Below, piece after piece: positions 15,260-24,800 of a stretch of DNA of 64,000 nucleotides. Numbering within the stretch: position 1 is the stretch's first letter; every line of letters starts with the position of its first letter. The position numbers were made by a program, and so were the translations under genes. The notes under the pieces were generated by a model. The model was not told the DNA's origin. It did no database searches and saw nothing but the letters and a program-made list of their open reading frames with translations. The DNA comes from an uncultured Oscillospiraceae bacterium (lineage in GTDB: Bacteria > Bacillota > Clostridia > Oscillospirales > Oscillospiraceae), in NCBI GenBank assembly GCA_934591845.1, contig CAKTPO010000008.1, positions 19,474 to 83,473 on the forward strand, written 5' to 3'.

Positions 15260-16435
15260 TCAGCCCTTTCTCCAAACCATTTTGTTGACCACGCCTACGT
15301 AGCTCTGAATGAGCTTGACCACCTTGTCCGATACGTTTTCGTCCACGTAGTTGGGCACGGGCAGACCGTAACAGCCGTCCTTTACCATTTCCACGGCCAC
15401 GTCCACGGCTTGCAGCAGACCCTTTTCGTCAATACCGGAGAGGATGAAGCCCGCCTTGTCCAGAGATTCTGGCCTCTCGGTGGAGGTGCGGATGCACACG
15501 GCGGGGAAGGGATGACCTACGGAAGTAAAGAAGCTGCTTTCCTCCGGCAGGGTGCCGGAATCGGAGACCACGCAAAAGGCGTTCATTTGCAGGCAGTTGT
15601 AGTCATGGAAGCCCAGAGGCTCATGCTGGATGACCCGGCGGTCCAACTGGAAGCCGGAGCTTTCCAGCCGCTTTTTAGACCGGGGATGGCAGGAATAGAG
15701 AATGGGCAAATCGTACTTTTCCGCCATGGCGTTGACGGCCCGGAACAGGGACAGGAAATTCTTTTCCGTGTCGATGTTCTCCTCCCGGTGGGCAGAGAGG
15801 AGGATGTATTTTCCTTTTTGAAGCCCCAGTCGGGCGTGAATGTCAGAGCTTTCGATATAGGGAAGATTCTGGTGCAGCACCTCTGCCATGGGGGAGCCGG
15901 TGACATAGGTCCGCTCCTTAGGAAGCCCCGTGTCTGCCAGATACCGGCGGGCGTGTTCGGAGTAGGCCATGTTCACATCGGAGATGATGTCCACGATCCG
16001 GCGGTTGGTCTCCTCCGGCAGGCACTCATCTTTGCAGCGGTTGCCTGCCTCCATGTGGAAAATGGGGATGTGCAGCCGCTTGGCCCCGATGACAGACAGG
16101 CAGCTGTTGGTATCCCCCAGCACCAGCACCGCATCGGGCTGGGTGGCCACCATCAGCTTATAGGACTCGGCAATGATATTGCCCATGGTCTCCCCCAGGT
16201 CTGCGCCTACGGCGTTGAGGTAGACCTCCGGGTCTTCCAGATGCAGGTCGTGGAAGAAGACACCGTTCAGGTTATAGTCGTAGTTCTGCCCGGTATGGGC
16301 CAGGAGCACGTCAAAATACCGGCGGGTCTTGTTGATGACTGCCGCCAGCCGGATGATCTCCGGCCGGGTGCCTACGATGATGAGAAGTTTTAATTTTCCG
16401 TCATTGCGGAAAGAGACATTGCTGTAATCTGCCAT
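15260..16435 (-). CDS. UDP-N-acetylglucosamine 2-epimerase family (CapG/WbjD/FnlC-like)
   Basis: 391 residues, GT-B-fold non-hydrolysing 2-epimerase. LLIIVGTRPEIIRLAAVI at the N terminus, VLGDTNSCLSVIGAKRLHIP, HMEAGNRCKDECLPEETNRRI (the active-site Asp/Glu region) and SDSGTLPEESSFF are visible. In this context it most likely converts UDP-2-acetamido-2,6-dideoxy-L-talose to UDP-L-FucNAc, the third pathway step, rather than making ManNAc. The ATG at 16435 follows AAAGG; longer in-frame extensions would overlap the acyltransferase gene. Confidence 0.93.
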   Translation of the reverse strand: MADYSNVSFRNDGKLKLLIIVGTRPEIIRLAAVINKTRRYFDVLLAHTGQNYDYNLNGVFFHDLHLEDPEVYLNAVGADLGETMGNIIAESYKLMVATQPDAVLVLGDTNSCLSVIGAKRLHIPIFHMEAGNRCKDECLPEETNRRIVDIISDVNMAYSEHARRYLADTGLPKERTYVTGSPMAEVLHQNLPYIESSDIHARLGLQKGKYILLSAHREENIDTEKNFLSLFRAVNAMAEKYDLPILYSCHPRSKKRLESSGFQLDRRVIQHEPLGFHDYNCLQMNAFCVVSDSGTLPEESSFFTSVGHPFPAVCIRTSTERPESLDKAGFILSGIDEKGLLQAVDVAVEMVKDGCYGLPVPNYVDENVSDKVVKLIQSYVGVVNKMVWRKG

Positions 16436-16488
16436 GAGACAACAACCTTTCGTTTTATATGATCGACTGCCACTCCGGGGCAGCGGGG

Positions 16489-17163
16489 TCAGATGCGTTC
16501 CTGTGCCCAGTCCACATTCTGTCGGACCTCCCGGGCGGGGGTGCCTGCCAGAACGCAGTTGGGGGTGGTATATTCTTTGCACAGCAGCCCCCGGGCACCT
16601 ACCACGCAGCCGTCGGGAACCGTTGTTCCCTTTAAGATGGTAACCTCCGTGCCCACCCAAACATGGTCGCCAATGGTCACAGACCGGGAGGGGTTGATGC
16701 GCTGGCCAGTCTCTTTATCCAAAAGGCTGTGGGAATCTCCGGTGCGGATGCGGATGGAGCGGGAAAACAGGCAGTCCCGGCCCACGGTGATGCTGGTGCC
16801 CTCCATGGCAGCCAGTTGAATATCTCCCCGCAGGGCGGTGTGCTCTCCCAGGGTGATGGTGTTTCCGCTGTCCTCGATCCAGAAGTCGGCATTGTCACAG
16901 CGGCACCAGGGGCCGATGACCACGGTGTTTCCGGTGCCCTCCATGTGGAACCGGCAGTTTGTCAGCCAGGCATAGTCTCCCACCACCAGGGTGTTGCCCG
17001 GGCCGCCGGTGACGGTGCAGCCTTTCATATAGGACAGCCCCATATCCAGCTTGACTTTTCCGCTAAACTTGTTTACAAAGGGAAACCGGTTGTGCAGGGA
17101 AAAGAGAAACCCCAAAAGGCCCTTGTGGCCTTGGGTCAGGGCCAGTGCCTGTTCCTTGTTCAT
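16489..17163 (-). CDS. Hexapeptide-repeat acyltransferase
   Basis: 224 residues of left-handed beta-helix type. The hexapeptide pattern is clear from about residue 50 to 130 and again 160-210 (SVTIGDHVWVGTEVTILKGTTVPDGCVVGA), ending with the usual LAGTPAREVRQNV loop. Such enzymes transfer acetyl or other acyl groups from CoA to sugars. Inside a FucNAc operon it probably O-acetylates the glycan. The sugar acceptor is unknown. Confidence 0.9.
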   Translation of the reverse strand: MNKEQALALTQGHKGLLGFLFSLHNRFPFVNKFSGKVKLDMGLSYMKGCTVTGGPGNTLVVGDYAWLTNCRFHMEGTGNTVVIGPWCRCDNADFWIEDSGNTITLGEHTALRGDIQLAAMEGTSITVGRDCLFSRSIRIRTGDSHSLLDKETGQRINPSRSVTIGDHVWVGTEVTILKGTTVPDGCVVGARGLLCKEYTTPNCVLAGTPAREVRQNVDWAQERI

Positions 17164-17174
17164 AGCCGGGCTCC

Positions 17175-18221
17175 TTACAGGTGACGGATGCCGGCCAGTT
17201 CTTCCCGAACATAGTCGGTGGTCAACAGTTTCTTGACAGTGCCCTCTACATCCAGTCTTACGGTATTGTGGCTGGTGTAGGCCTCGTCGGCCTCGGTGTG
17301 TACCTGGCCCTGAACCACGAATTTGTCATAGTTTAAGTCCCGGCTGTCGGCGGCCACCCGGAAATAATTTCCCATATCCTGGGCACGGAGCCGCTCCTCC
17401 CGGGTCATCAGGGTCTCATAGAGCTTTTCGCCGTGGCGGGTGCCGATGATGTTGGTACCGGTGTCACCGAACAGCTGCTGCACAGCCTTGGCCAGGTCTC
17501 CAATGGTGGAGGCATCGGCCTTCTGGATAAACAGGTCACCGGGATTGGCGTGGAGGAAGGCAAAGCGCACCAGTTCCACCGCCTCGTCCAGGTTCATGAG
17601 AAACCGGGTCATGTTGGGGTCGGTAATGGTAATGGGCTTGCCTGCGTGGATCTGGTCAATGAAAAGGGGAATCACGCTGCCCCGGGAGCACATGACGTTG
17701 CCGTAGCGGGTACAGCAGATGGTGGTGCCCCCCCGCTCCGCAGCCACCCGGGCGTTGGCGTAAATCACATGCTCCATCATGGCCTTGGAAATGCCCATGG
17801 CGTTGATGGGATAGGCGGCCTTGTCGGTGGACAGGCACACCACCCGCTTGACCCCGGCATCGATGGCGGCGTGGAGCATATTGTCGGTGCCCTCAATATT
17901 GGTTTTAACCGCCTGCATGGGGAAAAACTCGCAGGAGGGCACCTGTTTCAGGGCGGCGGCATGGAAAATATAGTCCACCCCGGGCATGGCATCCCGGATG
18001 GATTGGAGATCACGGACGTCGCCAACGTAGAATTTGACCTTGGAGGCGGTATCCGGGTGGGTGGCCTGAAGCTGGTGGCGCATGTCGTCCTGCTTTTTCT
18101 CATCCCGGGAGAAAATGCGGATCTGGCCAATGTCGCTGTCCAGGAAGTGCTTTAAGACGGTGTTGCCGAAGGAGCCGGTACCGCCGGTGATCATCAAAGT
18201 TGCGCCGGAAAATTCTGACAT
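17175..18221 (-). CDS. UDP-N-acetylglucosamine 4,6-dehydratase/5-epimerase (CapE/WbjB/FnlA-like)
   Basis: 348 residues, SDR fold. MITGGTGSFGNTVLKHFL is the nucleotide-binding loop; DYIFHAAALKQVPSCEFFP, CLSTDKAAYPINAMGISKAMME (catalytic region with TDK in place of the usual YxxxK Tyr pattern, characteristic of CapE/FlaA1) and RYGNVMCSRGSVIP follow. It performs the first step from UDP-GlcNAc towards UDP-L-FucNAc. It starts 2 bp from the preceding glycosyltransferase stop. Confidence 0.94.
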   Translation of the reverse strand: MSEFSGATLMITGGTGSFGNTVLKHFLDSDIGQIRIFSRDEKKQDDMRHQLQATHPDTASKVKFYVGDVRDLQSIRDAMPGVDYIFHAAALKQVPSCEFFPMQAVKTNIEGTDNMLHAAIDAGVKRVVCLSTDKAAYPINAMGISKAMMEHVIYANARVAAERGGTTICCTRYGNVMCSRGSVIPLFIDQIHAGKPITITDPNMTRFLMNLDEAVELVRFAFLHANPGDLFIQKADASTIGDLAKAVQQLFGDTGTNIIGTRHGEKLYETLMTREERLRAQDMGNYFRVAADSRDLNYDKFVVQGQVHTEADEAYTSHNTVRLDVEGTVKKLLTTDYVREELAGIRHL

Positions 18222-18223
18222 CG

Positions 18224-19339
18224 TTATGTTCCTTTCTGTAGGTCCGCCAGAATGCGCAGGTGGTCGGCGGCCATGGTTTCAATGGTATAGGGGCGAATAG
18301 ATCGAAGCGCTGCAGCCCCCAGGGCGGCAGTGTTGGGTGTTGCATCCACAATGGCCCCCCGCAGGGCGTGGACATTTTCAGCGGGTACCAGATAGCCGTT
18401 TTCGCCGTTTTTGATCAGCTCCAACCCGGCGTTGCAGCGGTTGGTGGTAATGACCCCCAGGCCGTAGGCCATGGCTTCCGCCACCACCAGGCCCCAGATG
18501 TCCTCCCGGGTGGGGAGCACAAACAGGTCTGCTGCCAGGTAGTAGTCTTCCAGCTGTTCCTTGGTCTTGAAGCCCACGAAATGGACGTTGGTCAAATCGT
18601 TTTCCCGGGCGTAGGTCATGTATTCTTCCGTAGGCTCTCCGCCGACGATGTAAACGCCGATGTGCTTGTCCAGGGTGTTGACCGCCCCCAGAAGAATGTC
18701 AAAGCCTTTCCGGGGAATGAACTGGCCGACGGAGAGAATCATTTTCTCCTCCGGGATTTGAAGCTTCTTCCGGTAGCTGGCCTTGCTCTCCGGGGACAGA
18801 GGTGCCGGGAGAATATCGCAGGCCCGCAGGGAAGAAAAATGATACCGCCGCAGGGCCTCCTGGGTGGCACCGTAGTGCAGATAATACCGGTCCAGCTCCC
18901 GGCAGGTGGACAAATACAGCCGTGCCCCCCGGATGGACTGGGCTTTCAGCCACTCCTTTGGCCCGCCACCGGTTTTCACAAAGGCACCGTCTGCCTCCAG
19001 GCAGTAGGGAATGCGCCGGACTTTGCACCAGAAAATGGCCAGAAGCTCTGTAGGCGAAGAATTGCCGGAAATAATAATGGCATCCCAGTCCTTTGTCAGC
19101 CAGGGTAGCACCCCGGGACAGATGGCCTTGTCCACATCCGTGGAGCGGCCCTTTAGAAACACGGTCTCGTAGCGCCCCTGCTGCTGGGCTGTCCACTTCC
19201 TGTCCCGCTCTGCGGAGGCATGAAGCTGATAGAGCACGGTGAGCTGACAGAACCGACTCAACTCGTCAAAAAACGCCACCCGATACGGTGACGGCACATT
19301 GGCCAAAAACAAAATCCGGGGCATCAAGTTTTCCCCCAT
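18224..19339 (-). CDS. Glycosyltransferase family 4
   Basis: 371 residues, GT-B fold. ILFLANVPSPYRVAFFDEL opens the N-terminal domain; the C-terminal domain has ILSVGQFIPRKGFDILL, VHFVGFKTKEQLEDYYLAADLFVLPTREDIWGLVVAEAM (the EX7E region) and LIKNGENGYLV. It transfers a sugar from a nucleotide donor, probably UDP-FucNAc made by the following genes. The ATG at 19339 is preceded by GGGGGAGG. It is the first gene of the operon; no flippase, polymerase or priming transferase is in the window. Confidence 0.9.
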   Translation of the reverse strand: MGENLMPRILFLANVPSPYRVAFFDELSRFCQLTVLYQLHASAERDRKWTAQQQGRYETVFLKGRSTDVDKAICPGVLPWLTKDWDAIIISGNSSPTELLAIFWCKVRRIPYCLEADGAFVKTGGGPKEWLKAQSIRGARLYLSTCRELDRYYLHYGATQEALRRYHFSSLRACDILPAPLSPESKASYRKKLQIPEEKMILSVGQFIPRKGFDILLGAVNTLDKHIGVYIVGGEPTEEYMTYARENDLTNVHFVGFKTKEQLEDYYLAADLFVLPTREDIWGLVVAEAMAYGLGVITTNRCNAGLELIKNGENGYLVPAENVHALRGAIVDATPNTAALGAAALRSIRPYTIETMAADHLRILADLQKGT

Positions 19340-19440
19340 TCGGCCTCCCCCTTCCGCCGCTTTTCCAAGACGGCATCCTATACTAAAGAGATTATACCAC
19401 AGTAAAACGGAACGTGTCAATAAGATGGCAGCGGCCCAGT

Positions 19441-19461
19441 TCAAATTGACAATTGACAATT
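19441..19461. repeat. Short heptad array remnant
   Basis: Three GACAATT-type units followed by TCTTGGAGCGACAGG, the same junction as the left ends of the composite elements. The palindromic part is missing. Nothing else is seen between the glycosyltransferase gene and the trmB promoter. Confidence 0.7.
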
Positions 19462-19530
19462 CTTGGAGCGACAGGTACTTTTTGCCTTGTTTGTTACAAA
19501 TTCACGTTATACAATTTTCACAGGAATTTC

Positions 19531-19559
19531 TTGACTTCTTTCCGGTTTCCTCCTATAAT
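19531..19559 (+). promoter_or_regulatory. Promoter of the trmB-mnmG operon
   Basis: TTGACT at 19531-19536 and TATAAT at 19554-19559 with a 17-bp spacer. Confidence 0.82.
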
Positions 19560-19605
19560 AAAGTGTTAAATTCTGCACAAAGCCCTTATTATGGAGGATC
19601 AACAT

Positions 19606-20286
19606 ATGCGAATGCGAAAAATGAAGAACCTGGAACCCCGGATGGAGAAATGTGCCGCCCTGCGGATCCAGGAGCCGGCGGCCCGCTTGGGCCACTGGCG
19701 GGAATTAAAGCCGGACTGCACCGCCCTCTGGGTGGAGGTGGGCTGCGGCAAGGGCAAATTCACGGCGGAGACCGCCCAAAAAAATCCCACGGTGCTGCTC
19801 ATCGCCGTGGAGCGGTGCCGGGAGGCCATGGTGGTGGCCATGGAAAAGGCCCAGGCCATGGGGCTTACCAATGTGTTCTTTATTGATATGGACGTGGCGG
19901 AAATTGAAAGTGTCTTTGCACCCGAGGAAATTGACCGGCTGTTTATCAACTTTCCCGACCCCTGGCCCCGGAAAAAGAACGCCAAACGCCGCCTGACCCA
20001 TCGGGGCTTCCTGGACAAATACTGCCGGGTGGTGCGGCAGGGTGGAGAATTCCACTTTAAGACCGACAACGCCCCCCTCTTTGCATTCTCTTTGGAGGAG
20101 TTTGCCGCCTGTGGTCTGGAAACCAAGGCCGTCACCGATGATCTGCACAAAGACGGGGTGGTGGGCATTATGACCGGTTACGAAGAAAAGTTCCACGCCC
20201 TGGGAACCCCCATCCACCGCTGCGAGGTGGTTTGCAAGCCCTTTGTCCTCCCCAAGGAAGAAAAGGCGGAACCCCAGGAGGCTTGA
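19606..20286 (+). CDS. trmB: tRNA (guanosine(46)-N7)-methyltransferase
   Basis: 226 residues; uses SAM to methylate G46 in the tRNA variable loop. The SAM-binding motif is [17 protein letters not shown] (about 38-54), and [19 protein letters not shown] (about 115-135) is the TrmB signature. The ATG at 19606 has GGAGGA 8 bp upstream; the ATG at 19591 would lie inside that ribosome site. It is co-transcribed with mnmG, two tRNA-modification genes with a 2-bp gap. Confidence 0.96.
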   Translation: MRMRKMKNLEPRMEKCAALRIQEPAARLGHWRELKPDCTALWVEVGCGKGKFTAETAQKNPTVLLIAVERCREAMVVAMEKAQAMGLTNVFFIDMDVAEIESVFAPEEIDRLFINFPDPWPRKKNAKRRLTHRGFLDKYCRVVRQGGEFHFKTDNAPLFAFSLEEFAACGLETKAVTDDLHKDGVVGIMTGYEEKFHALGTPIHRCEVVCKPFVLPKEEKAEPQEA

Positions 20287-20288
20287 CC

Positions 20289-22154
20289 ATGGGCTATTTT
20301 TTGGGAAGCTGTGATGTGGCCGTCATCGGAGCGGGCCATGCGGGCATTGAAGCTGCTCTGGCCGCTGCCCGGTTGGGGCTGCACACCATCCTCTTTACCA
20401 TCAACTTGGATGCCGTAGGGAATCTTCCCTGCAATCCCGCCATCGGCGGCACCGGCAAGGGTCATCTGGTGCGGGAACTGGATGCCCTGGGCGGGGAAAT
20501 GGGTCTGGCGGCAGATGCCAGCTGCATTCAGTACCGGATGCTGAACCGGGGCAAAGGCCCGGCGGTCCATTCCCTCCGCGCCCAGGCAGACCGGCGGCGG
20601 TATCAGGAGTATATGAAACACGCCCTGGAACGGCAGGAACACCTGGAACTCAAACAGGCCCAGATCACCCGTGTGCTGACGGAAAACGGAGCCGTTACTG
20701 GGGTTCAGACCGACTTGGGCGCAGAGTACGCCGCCAAGGCCGTGGTTGTGGCCACGGGAACCTACTTGGACTCGGATATTATCATCGGTTCCAGCGTCAT
20801 CCCCTCCGGCCCCGACGGCATGCACCCCAGCATCGGTCTGGGGGACAGTCTGCGGGCCTTGGGCCTGTCTCTCCGGCGGTTCAAAACCGGTACGCCCCCC
20901 CGGGTGAACCGGCGGAGCATTGATTTTTCCAAAATGGAGCTGCAGCCGGGAGACGACACCGTGGAGCCCTTCTCGTTCCGCACCGCCCACAAGGTCAATA
21001 ATTCCGCGGTGTGCTATCTGACCTACACCACCCAGGAGACCCACCGGATCATCCGGGAAAACCTGGACAGGAGCCCCATTTATGACGGCACCATTTCCGG
21101 GGTTGGCCCGCGGTACTGCCCCAGTATTGAAACAAAAATCGTCCGGTTCCCGGATAAAGAGCGGCACCAGCTGTTTATTGAGCCCTGCGGTCTCAACACC
21201 GAGGAAATGTATATCCAGGGCTTTTCTTCCAGTCTGCCGGAGGATGTGCAGCTGCAAATGCTGCGCTCCGTACCGGGCCTTGAACATGCGGAAATGATGC
21301 GGCCTGCCTATGCCATTGAATACGAGTGTGTCGACCCCACCCAGTTAAAGCCCACCCTGGAATGCAAGCTGGTTTCCGGCCTGTATGGCGCGGGCCAGTT
21401 CAACGGCACCTCCGGCTATGAGGAGGCGGCGGTTCAGGGGTTGGTGGCGGGCATCAATGCCGCCCTGAAAATTGAGGGGAAGCCCCCCCTGATCCTGACC
21501 CGGGATACCAGCTACATCGGCACCCTCATTGACGACCTGGTGACCAAAGGTACCCAGGAGCCTTACCGGATCATGACCAGCCGCTCGGAATATAGGCTAT
21601 TGCACCGGCAGGACAACGCCGACCAGCGGCTCACCGCCCTGGGGGCCGCCGTGGGGTTGGTACCCCAAAGCCGGTTGGAGGAAGTGGAGGAAAAATACCG
21701 GGCAGTGAAAGGGGAAATTGCCCGGTTGGAGGGCAGCGGTGTCCCCGGAAGTCCGGCCCTCAATGACATGCTCGCCGCCCGGGATACGGCTCCCGTGGCA
21801 AACTCCGCCCGGTTGGCAGACCTGCTGCGCCGCCCCCAGGTGACCTATGAGGACCTAACCCCCTTTGACACCCAGCGGCCGGAACTGCCCCGGAGTGTGA
21901 CAGACGAGGTGGAAATTCAGCTGAAATACGCAGGCTACCTGGCAAGGCAGGAAAAGCAGGTGGCGGAATTCAAAAAAGAGGAATCCCGGCTGCTGCCGGA
22001 GAACCTGGATTATTCCGCCATTCAGGGTCTGCGGCTGGAAGCCCGGCAAAAGCTGCAAGAGATCCGCCCGGTATCTCTGGGCCAGGCGGGGCGTATTTCC
22101 GGTGTCAGCCCCGCGGACATCGCCGTGCTGATGATTTATCTGGAACAAAAATAA
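20289..22154 (+). CDS. mnmG: tRNA U34 5-carboxymethylaminomethyl modification enzyme MnmG (GidA)
   Basis: 621 residues, the standard length. FAD-binding Rossmann motif [21 protein letters not shown] (residues about 10-30), [24 protein letters not shown] signature, the second FAD region [21 protein letters not shown], and the C-terminal MnmE-contact domain. With MnmE it installs the cmnm5 group at wobble U34 using methylene-THF and glycine or ammonium. MnmE is not in the window. AGGAGG stands 7 bp before the ATG. Confidence 0.97.
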   Translation: MGYFLGSCDVAVIGAGHAGIEAALAAARLGLHTILFTINLDAVGNLPCNPAIGGTGKGHLVRELDALGGEMGLAADASCIQYRMLNRGKGPAVHSLRAQADRRRYQEYMKHALERQEHLELKQAQITRVLTENGAVTGVQTDLGAEYAAKAVVVATGTYLDSDIIIGSSVIPSGPDGMHPSIGLGDSLRALGLSLRRFKTGTPPRVNRRSIDFSKMELQPGDDTVEPFSFRTAHKVNNSAVCYLTYTTQETHRIIRENLDRSPIYDGTISGVGPRYCPSIETKIVRFPDKERHQLFIEPCGLNTEEMYIQGFSSSLPEDVQLQMLRSVPGLEHAEMMRPAYAIEYECVDPTQLKPTLECKLVSGLYGAGQFNGTSGYEEAAVQGLVAGINAALKIEGKPPLILTRDTSYIGTLIDDLVTKGTQEPYRIMTSRSEYRLLHRQDNADQRLTALGAAVGLVPQSRLEEVEEKYRAVKGEIARLEGSGVPGSPALNDMLAARDTAPVANSARLADLLRRPQVTYEDLTPFDTQRPELPRSVTDEVEIQLKYAGYLARQEKQVAEFKKEESRLLPENLDYSAIQGLRLEARQKLQEIRPVSLGQAGRISGVSPADIAVLMIYLEQK

Positions 22155-22208
22155 GGTCTACCGCATATCCTGTTAGGGAAAAATCCCTTTTCCCTCAGGA
22201 GGTGCGCT

Positions 22209-23135
22209 ATGTCCATTGTACCAACCAATGCGCCCATGACCTATGGACGCTGCCGGGAAACCATTCAAAAAATCGTGGATGCCTACCCCGTCTGCCGCAG
22301 CCGCTGCATCGGTACTACCGCCTTTGGCCGGGAGATCCAGGCCCTGGCAATCGGCAGTGGAGAGCGGACGGTGCTCTTTACCGCCGCCCACCATGCCAAC
22401 GAGTGGATCACCGCCACGGTACTGCTGCAATTTGCGGAAGATCTGTCCCGGGCCATCATGGAGGGCGGCAGTCTTTACGGCATTCCCGGTACCCTTTTTG
22501 AGCAGAACTGTCAGATTTTCCTGGTGCCCATGGTGAACCCTGACGGAGTGGATCTGGTTGCCGGGGGCATTCCCAAAGGAAGCCTGGAATGGGAAAAGGC
22601 CAGATCTCTTGCAGAGAACTATCCCAAGATTCCCTTCCCTTCTGGCTGGAAAGCCAATCTATTGGGGGTGGATCTCAACTTGCAGTACCCCGCCGGTTGG
22701 CTCCAGGCCCGGGAAATCAAATTCATCCAGGGCTACACCCGGCCCGGACCCCGGGACTATGTGGGCAAGGCCCCCTTGGCCCAGCGGGAAAGCAGGGCAT
22801 TGGCGGCCTTTACCCAATACTTAGACCCCGCCCTGGTGCTGGCCTACCATACCCAGGGGCGGCTCATCTATTGGAATTTTGATGACATCGAGGTAACGGG
22901 TGCCCAGGCCCTGGGCCAGGAATTCGCAAGGCTTTCCGGCTATTCTTTGGAAGACACTCCCTACGCTTCCGGCTTTGCCGGGTACAAAGACTGGTTTATC
23001 AAGGCGTTCCGCCGCCCGGGCTTTACCATTGAAGCAGGGCTGGGGGAAAATCCCCTGCCCTTGGAGCAATTTGACACCATTTACTCAAACAACCTGGGAA
23101 TTCTCACCACCGCGGCCCTGGGCCTGCCGGAGTAG
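22209..23135 (+). CDS. M14 family zinc carboxypeptidase, gamma-D-Glu-DAP endopeptidase-like
   Basis: 308 residues. The zinc ligands HHANEW (His-x-x-Glu, about 57-62) and the later AYHTQG His (about 217) and the catalytic Glu in FTIEAGLGENP (about 275) identify the M14 carboxypeptidase fold. LVPMVNPDGVDLVAGG is the typical substrate-site segment. Relatives include the endopeptidase I (YqgT-type) enzymes that cut gamma-D-Glu-meso-DAP bonds in peptidoglycan peptides. No signal peptide is seen, so cytoplasmic recycling of muropeptides is likely. AGGAGG precedes the ATG. Confidence 0.92.
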   Translation: MSIVPTNAPMTYGRCRETIQKIVDAYPVCRSRCIGTTAFGREIQALAIGSGERTVLFTAAHHANEWITATVLLQFAEDLSRAIMEGGSLYGIPGTLFEQNCQIFLVPMVNPDGVDLVAGGIPKGSLEWEKARSLAENYPKIPFPSGWKANLLGVDLNLQYPAGWLQAREIKFIQGYTRPGPRDYVGKAPLAQRESRALAAFTQYLDPALVLAYHTQGRLIYWNFDDIEVTGAQALGQEFARLSGYSLEDTPYASGFAGYKDWFIKAFRRPGFTIEAGLGENPLPLEQFDTIYSNNLGILTTAALGLPE

Positions 23136-23169
23136 TCTTTCCAGAAACCCATACAAAAGAGGAACCACT

Positions 23170-23955
23170 ATGGTCATTTTTTTCGACATTGACGGCACCA
23201 TCGTAGACGATGGCACCCAAATCATTCCACGCTCCACTGTAGATTCTGTGGAAAAACTCCGGGCCTTGGGCCACATCCCCGTGGTCAATACCGGAAGACC
23301 CTATTCCCACATTGACCCCCGGGTGCGCTCCATGGCCTTTTCCGCCTTTGTCTGCGGCTGCGGCATGGAAATTTTCCTGGAAAATCGCTGGCTGGTGCGG
23401 AAAAGCCCAGACCTTGCCCTTTGCGAGTTTGTCCGGCAACAGGCAAAGAAACAAGGGGTGCTGCCCCTGTATGAGACCGATGACGGGGCCATTCTCTACG
23501 AGCCGGAGTTGGTGGCGCACCCCTCCCAAAAGCGGGAAATGGAGCGGATGGAGGCCAAAGGCTTCCGGGTCTGCCCGGCCCAGGAGCATCCCCAGTTTAT
23601 GAAATTTGTGATTTGGAGCCAGAATGCGGCGGCAGCCCAGGCTTTTTACCGGGAAATGGAGCCTTATTTTGAAATCATCTACCGGGGCAACGACAGCTTT
23701 GCGGAGTTCGTTCTCAAGGGCTGCTCCAAAGCCGTAGGCATGGAAACCCTGCTCTCGGCCCTGGGGGTATCCCGGGAGGACACCCTGGCCATTGGCGACA
23801 GCACCAACGACCTGCCCATGTTCTCCGTAGCCGCCCACACCGCCTGCCTGGGCGACGGCATGGAGGAACTGAAAGCCGTATCGGAATACGTGACAGCCCC
23901 GGTGCTGGAAGACGGCATTCAGAAAGCACTGGAACACTTTGGACTGCTGCGGTAA
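23170..23955 (+). CDS. HAD superfamily Cof-type phosphatase
   Basis: 261 residues. Motif I is FFDIDGTIVDD (5-15) with the nucleophile Asp, motif II lies in VVNTGRPYS, motif III Lys in KGCSKAVGMETLL, and motif IV is AIGDSTNDLPMF. The C2B cap lies between (about 80-185). These enzymes dephosphorylate sugar phosphates and other small phosphorylated metabolites; the substrate is unknown. It is 34 bp downstream of the M14 gene and probably in the same operon. Confidence 0.93.
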   Translation: MVIFFDIDGTIVDDGTQIIPRSTVDSVEKLRALGHIPVVNTGRPYSHIDPRVRSMAFSAFVCGCGMEIFLENRWLVRKSPDLALCEFVRQQAKKQGVLPLYETDDGAILYEPELVAHPSQKREMERMEAKGFRVCPAQEHPQFMKFVIWSQNAAAAQAFYREMEPYFEIIYRGNDSFAEFVLKGCSKAVGMETLLSALGVSREDTLAIGDSTNDLPMFSVAAHTACLGDGMEELKAVSEYVTAPVLEDGIQKALEHFGLLR

Positions 23956-23957
23956 AG

Positions 23958-24003
23958 AATTCAGCGGGGCCTCCCCACGTTCGGGAGGCTCCGCTGAATT
24001 TTA
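23958..24003 (+). terminator. Terminator after the Cof phosphatase gene
   Basis: Stem AATTCAGCGGGGCCTCCC / GGGAGGCTCCGCTGAATT (one mismatch) with loop CACGTTC, followed by TTA. Confidence 0.85.
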
Positions 24004-24025
24004 TGTATCCCCTCGCTGGGGGCGC

Positions 24026-24483
24026 AGTTGACAGTTGACAGTTGACAGTGGACAGTTGACAGTTGACAGTTATTAGAACGACCTACGTTGTTTCTTTTCA
24101 TCCGTCTGATAAAGTATGTAGGGAACGGCCTGTGTGCCGTTCCGCTGCGTGGCAATAATAACCCGTGTGGACAAAACAAAACCGCCCCCCGATTATGTCA
24201 TTCCGAGCGAAACGCAGTGAGTCGAGAAATCTTCCCGAGTTGCTGGTTTTATCTTGTGTTGGTTCTTCATCCCACGTGGTGGATTCCTCCACTCCGCTAC
24301 CGCTACGGTCGGAATGACACAACGGGGGGACGTTTTTTGTGTTTTCGGTAACGGTTCCGTCCTTTGGGGTGCGGAACGGCACATAGGCCGTTCCCTACAT
24401 ACTTTACCGGACGGGTACAGATGAATAACGTTGGTTGCCTCAATAATTGTCAATTGTCAATTGTCAATTGTCCATTGTCAATT
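24026..24483. repeat. Composite repeat element bounded by inverted heptad arrays (element A)
   Basis: The left array (GACAGTT units) spans 24026-24071 and the right array in reverse orientation (TTGTCAA units) spans 24446-24483. Between them lie an AACGGCC palindrome (about 24118-24147), a reversed fold-back unit (24197-24319) and a second AACGGCC unit (24371-24406). No convincing coding frame is present. The whole 23956-24667 stretch holds only this element and flanking sequence. Confidence 0.78.
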
Positions 24484-24667
24484 TTTCCCGCCGTTCCCTA
24501 CGGTTTCGCTGGTAGGAAAATTTTTCAACCAACGTGTTCTGAGAACGTCTGTTTTTGCAATTTTGGAATGGGCGGCGCGGTGCTTGGGAAAATTGGTTTT
24601 TCGTGCAAAATGTATCAATATAAAATGACTGATTTAGTAGAAATGTGCAAAATCCACGAAAAAGTTT

Positions 24668-24681
24668 GTTGCTATGGCAAC
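24668..24681. promoter_or_regulatory. GTTGC-N4-GCAAC palindrome upstream of rnf, candidate Crp/Fnr site
   Basis: GTTGCTATGGCAAC, sharing half-sites with the 16-bp palindrome at 35548-35563. Its centre lies about 60 bp before the predicted rnf transcription start, the classical class I CRP position. Confidence 0.5.
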
Positions 24682-24699
24682 GAAAATGCGGAATAGAGG

Positions 24700-24728
24700 T
24701 TGATTCTTTGTGACGAATAAATTACAAT
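24700..24728 (+). promoter_or_regulatory. Promoter of the rnf operon
   Basis: TTGATT at 24700-24705 and TACAAT at 24723-24728 with a 17-bp spacer; leader of about 65 nt to the RnfC start. Confidence 0.72.
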
Positions 24729-24800
24729 AAAACGGTAGTATGCCATGTGCGGGGAAACCCCGCCTGACAGAAAATTTGAATGAAGATAGGAGAGATACAC

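Noticed and set aside
24026..24071. Heptad array considered as a CRISPR array
   Set aside because: Repeats are 7-bp tandem units without spacers, and no cas genes are in the window.
24711..24730. TTGTGA-N8-TTACAA, a possible Rex (NADH-sensing) operator in the rnf promoter
   Set aside because: The spacing is 2 bp longer than known Rex operators and the half-sites overlap the -10 box by chance; no Rex gene is present in the window.
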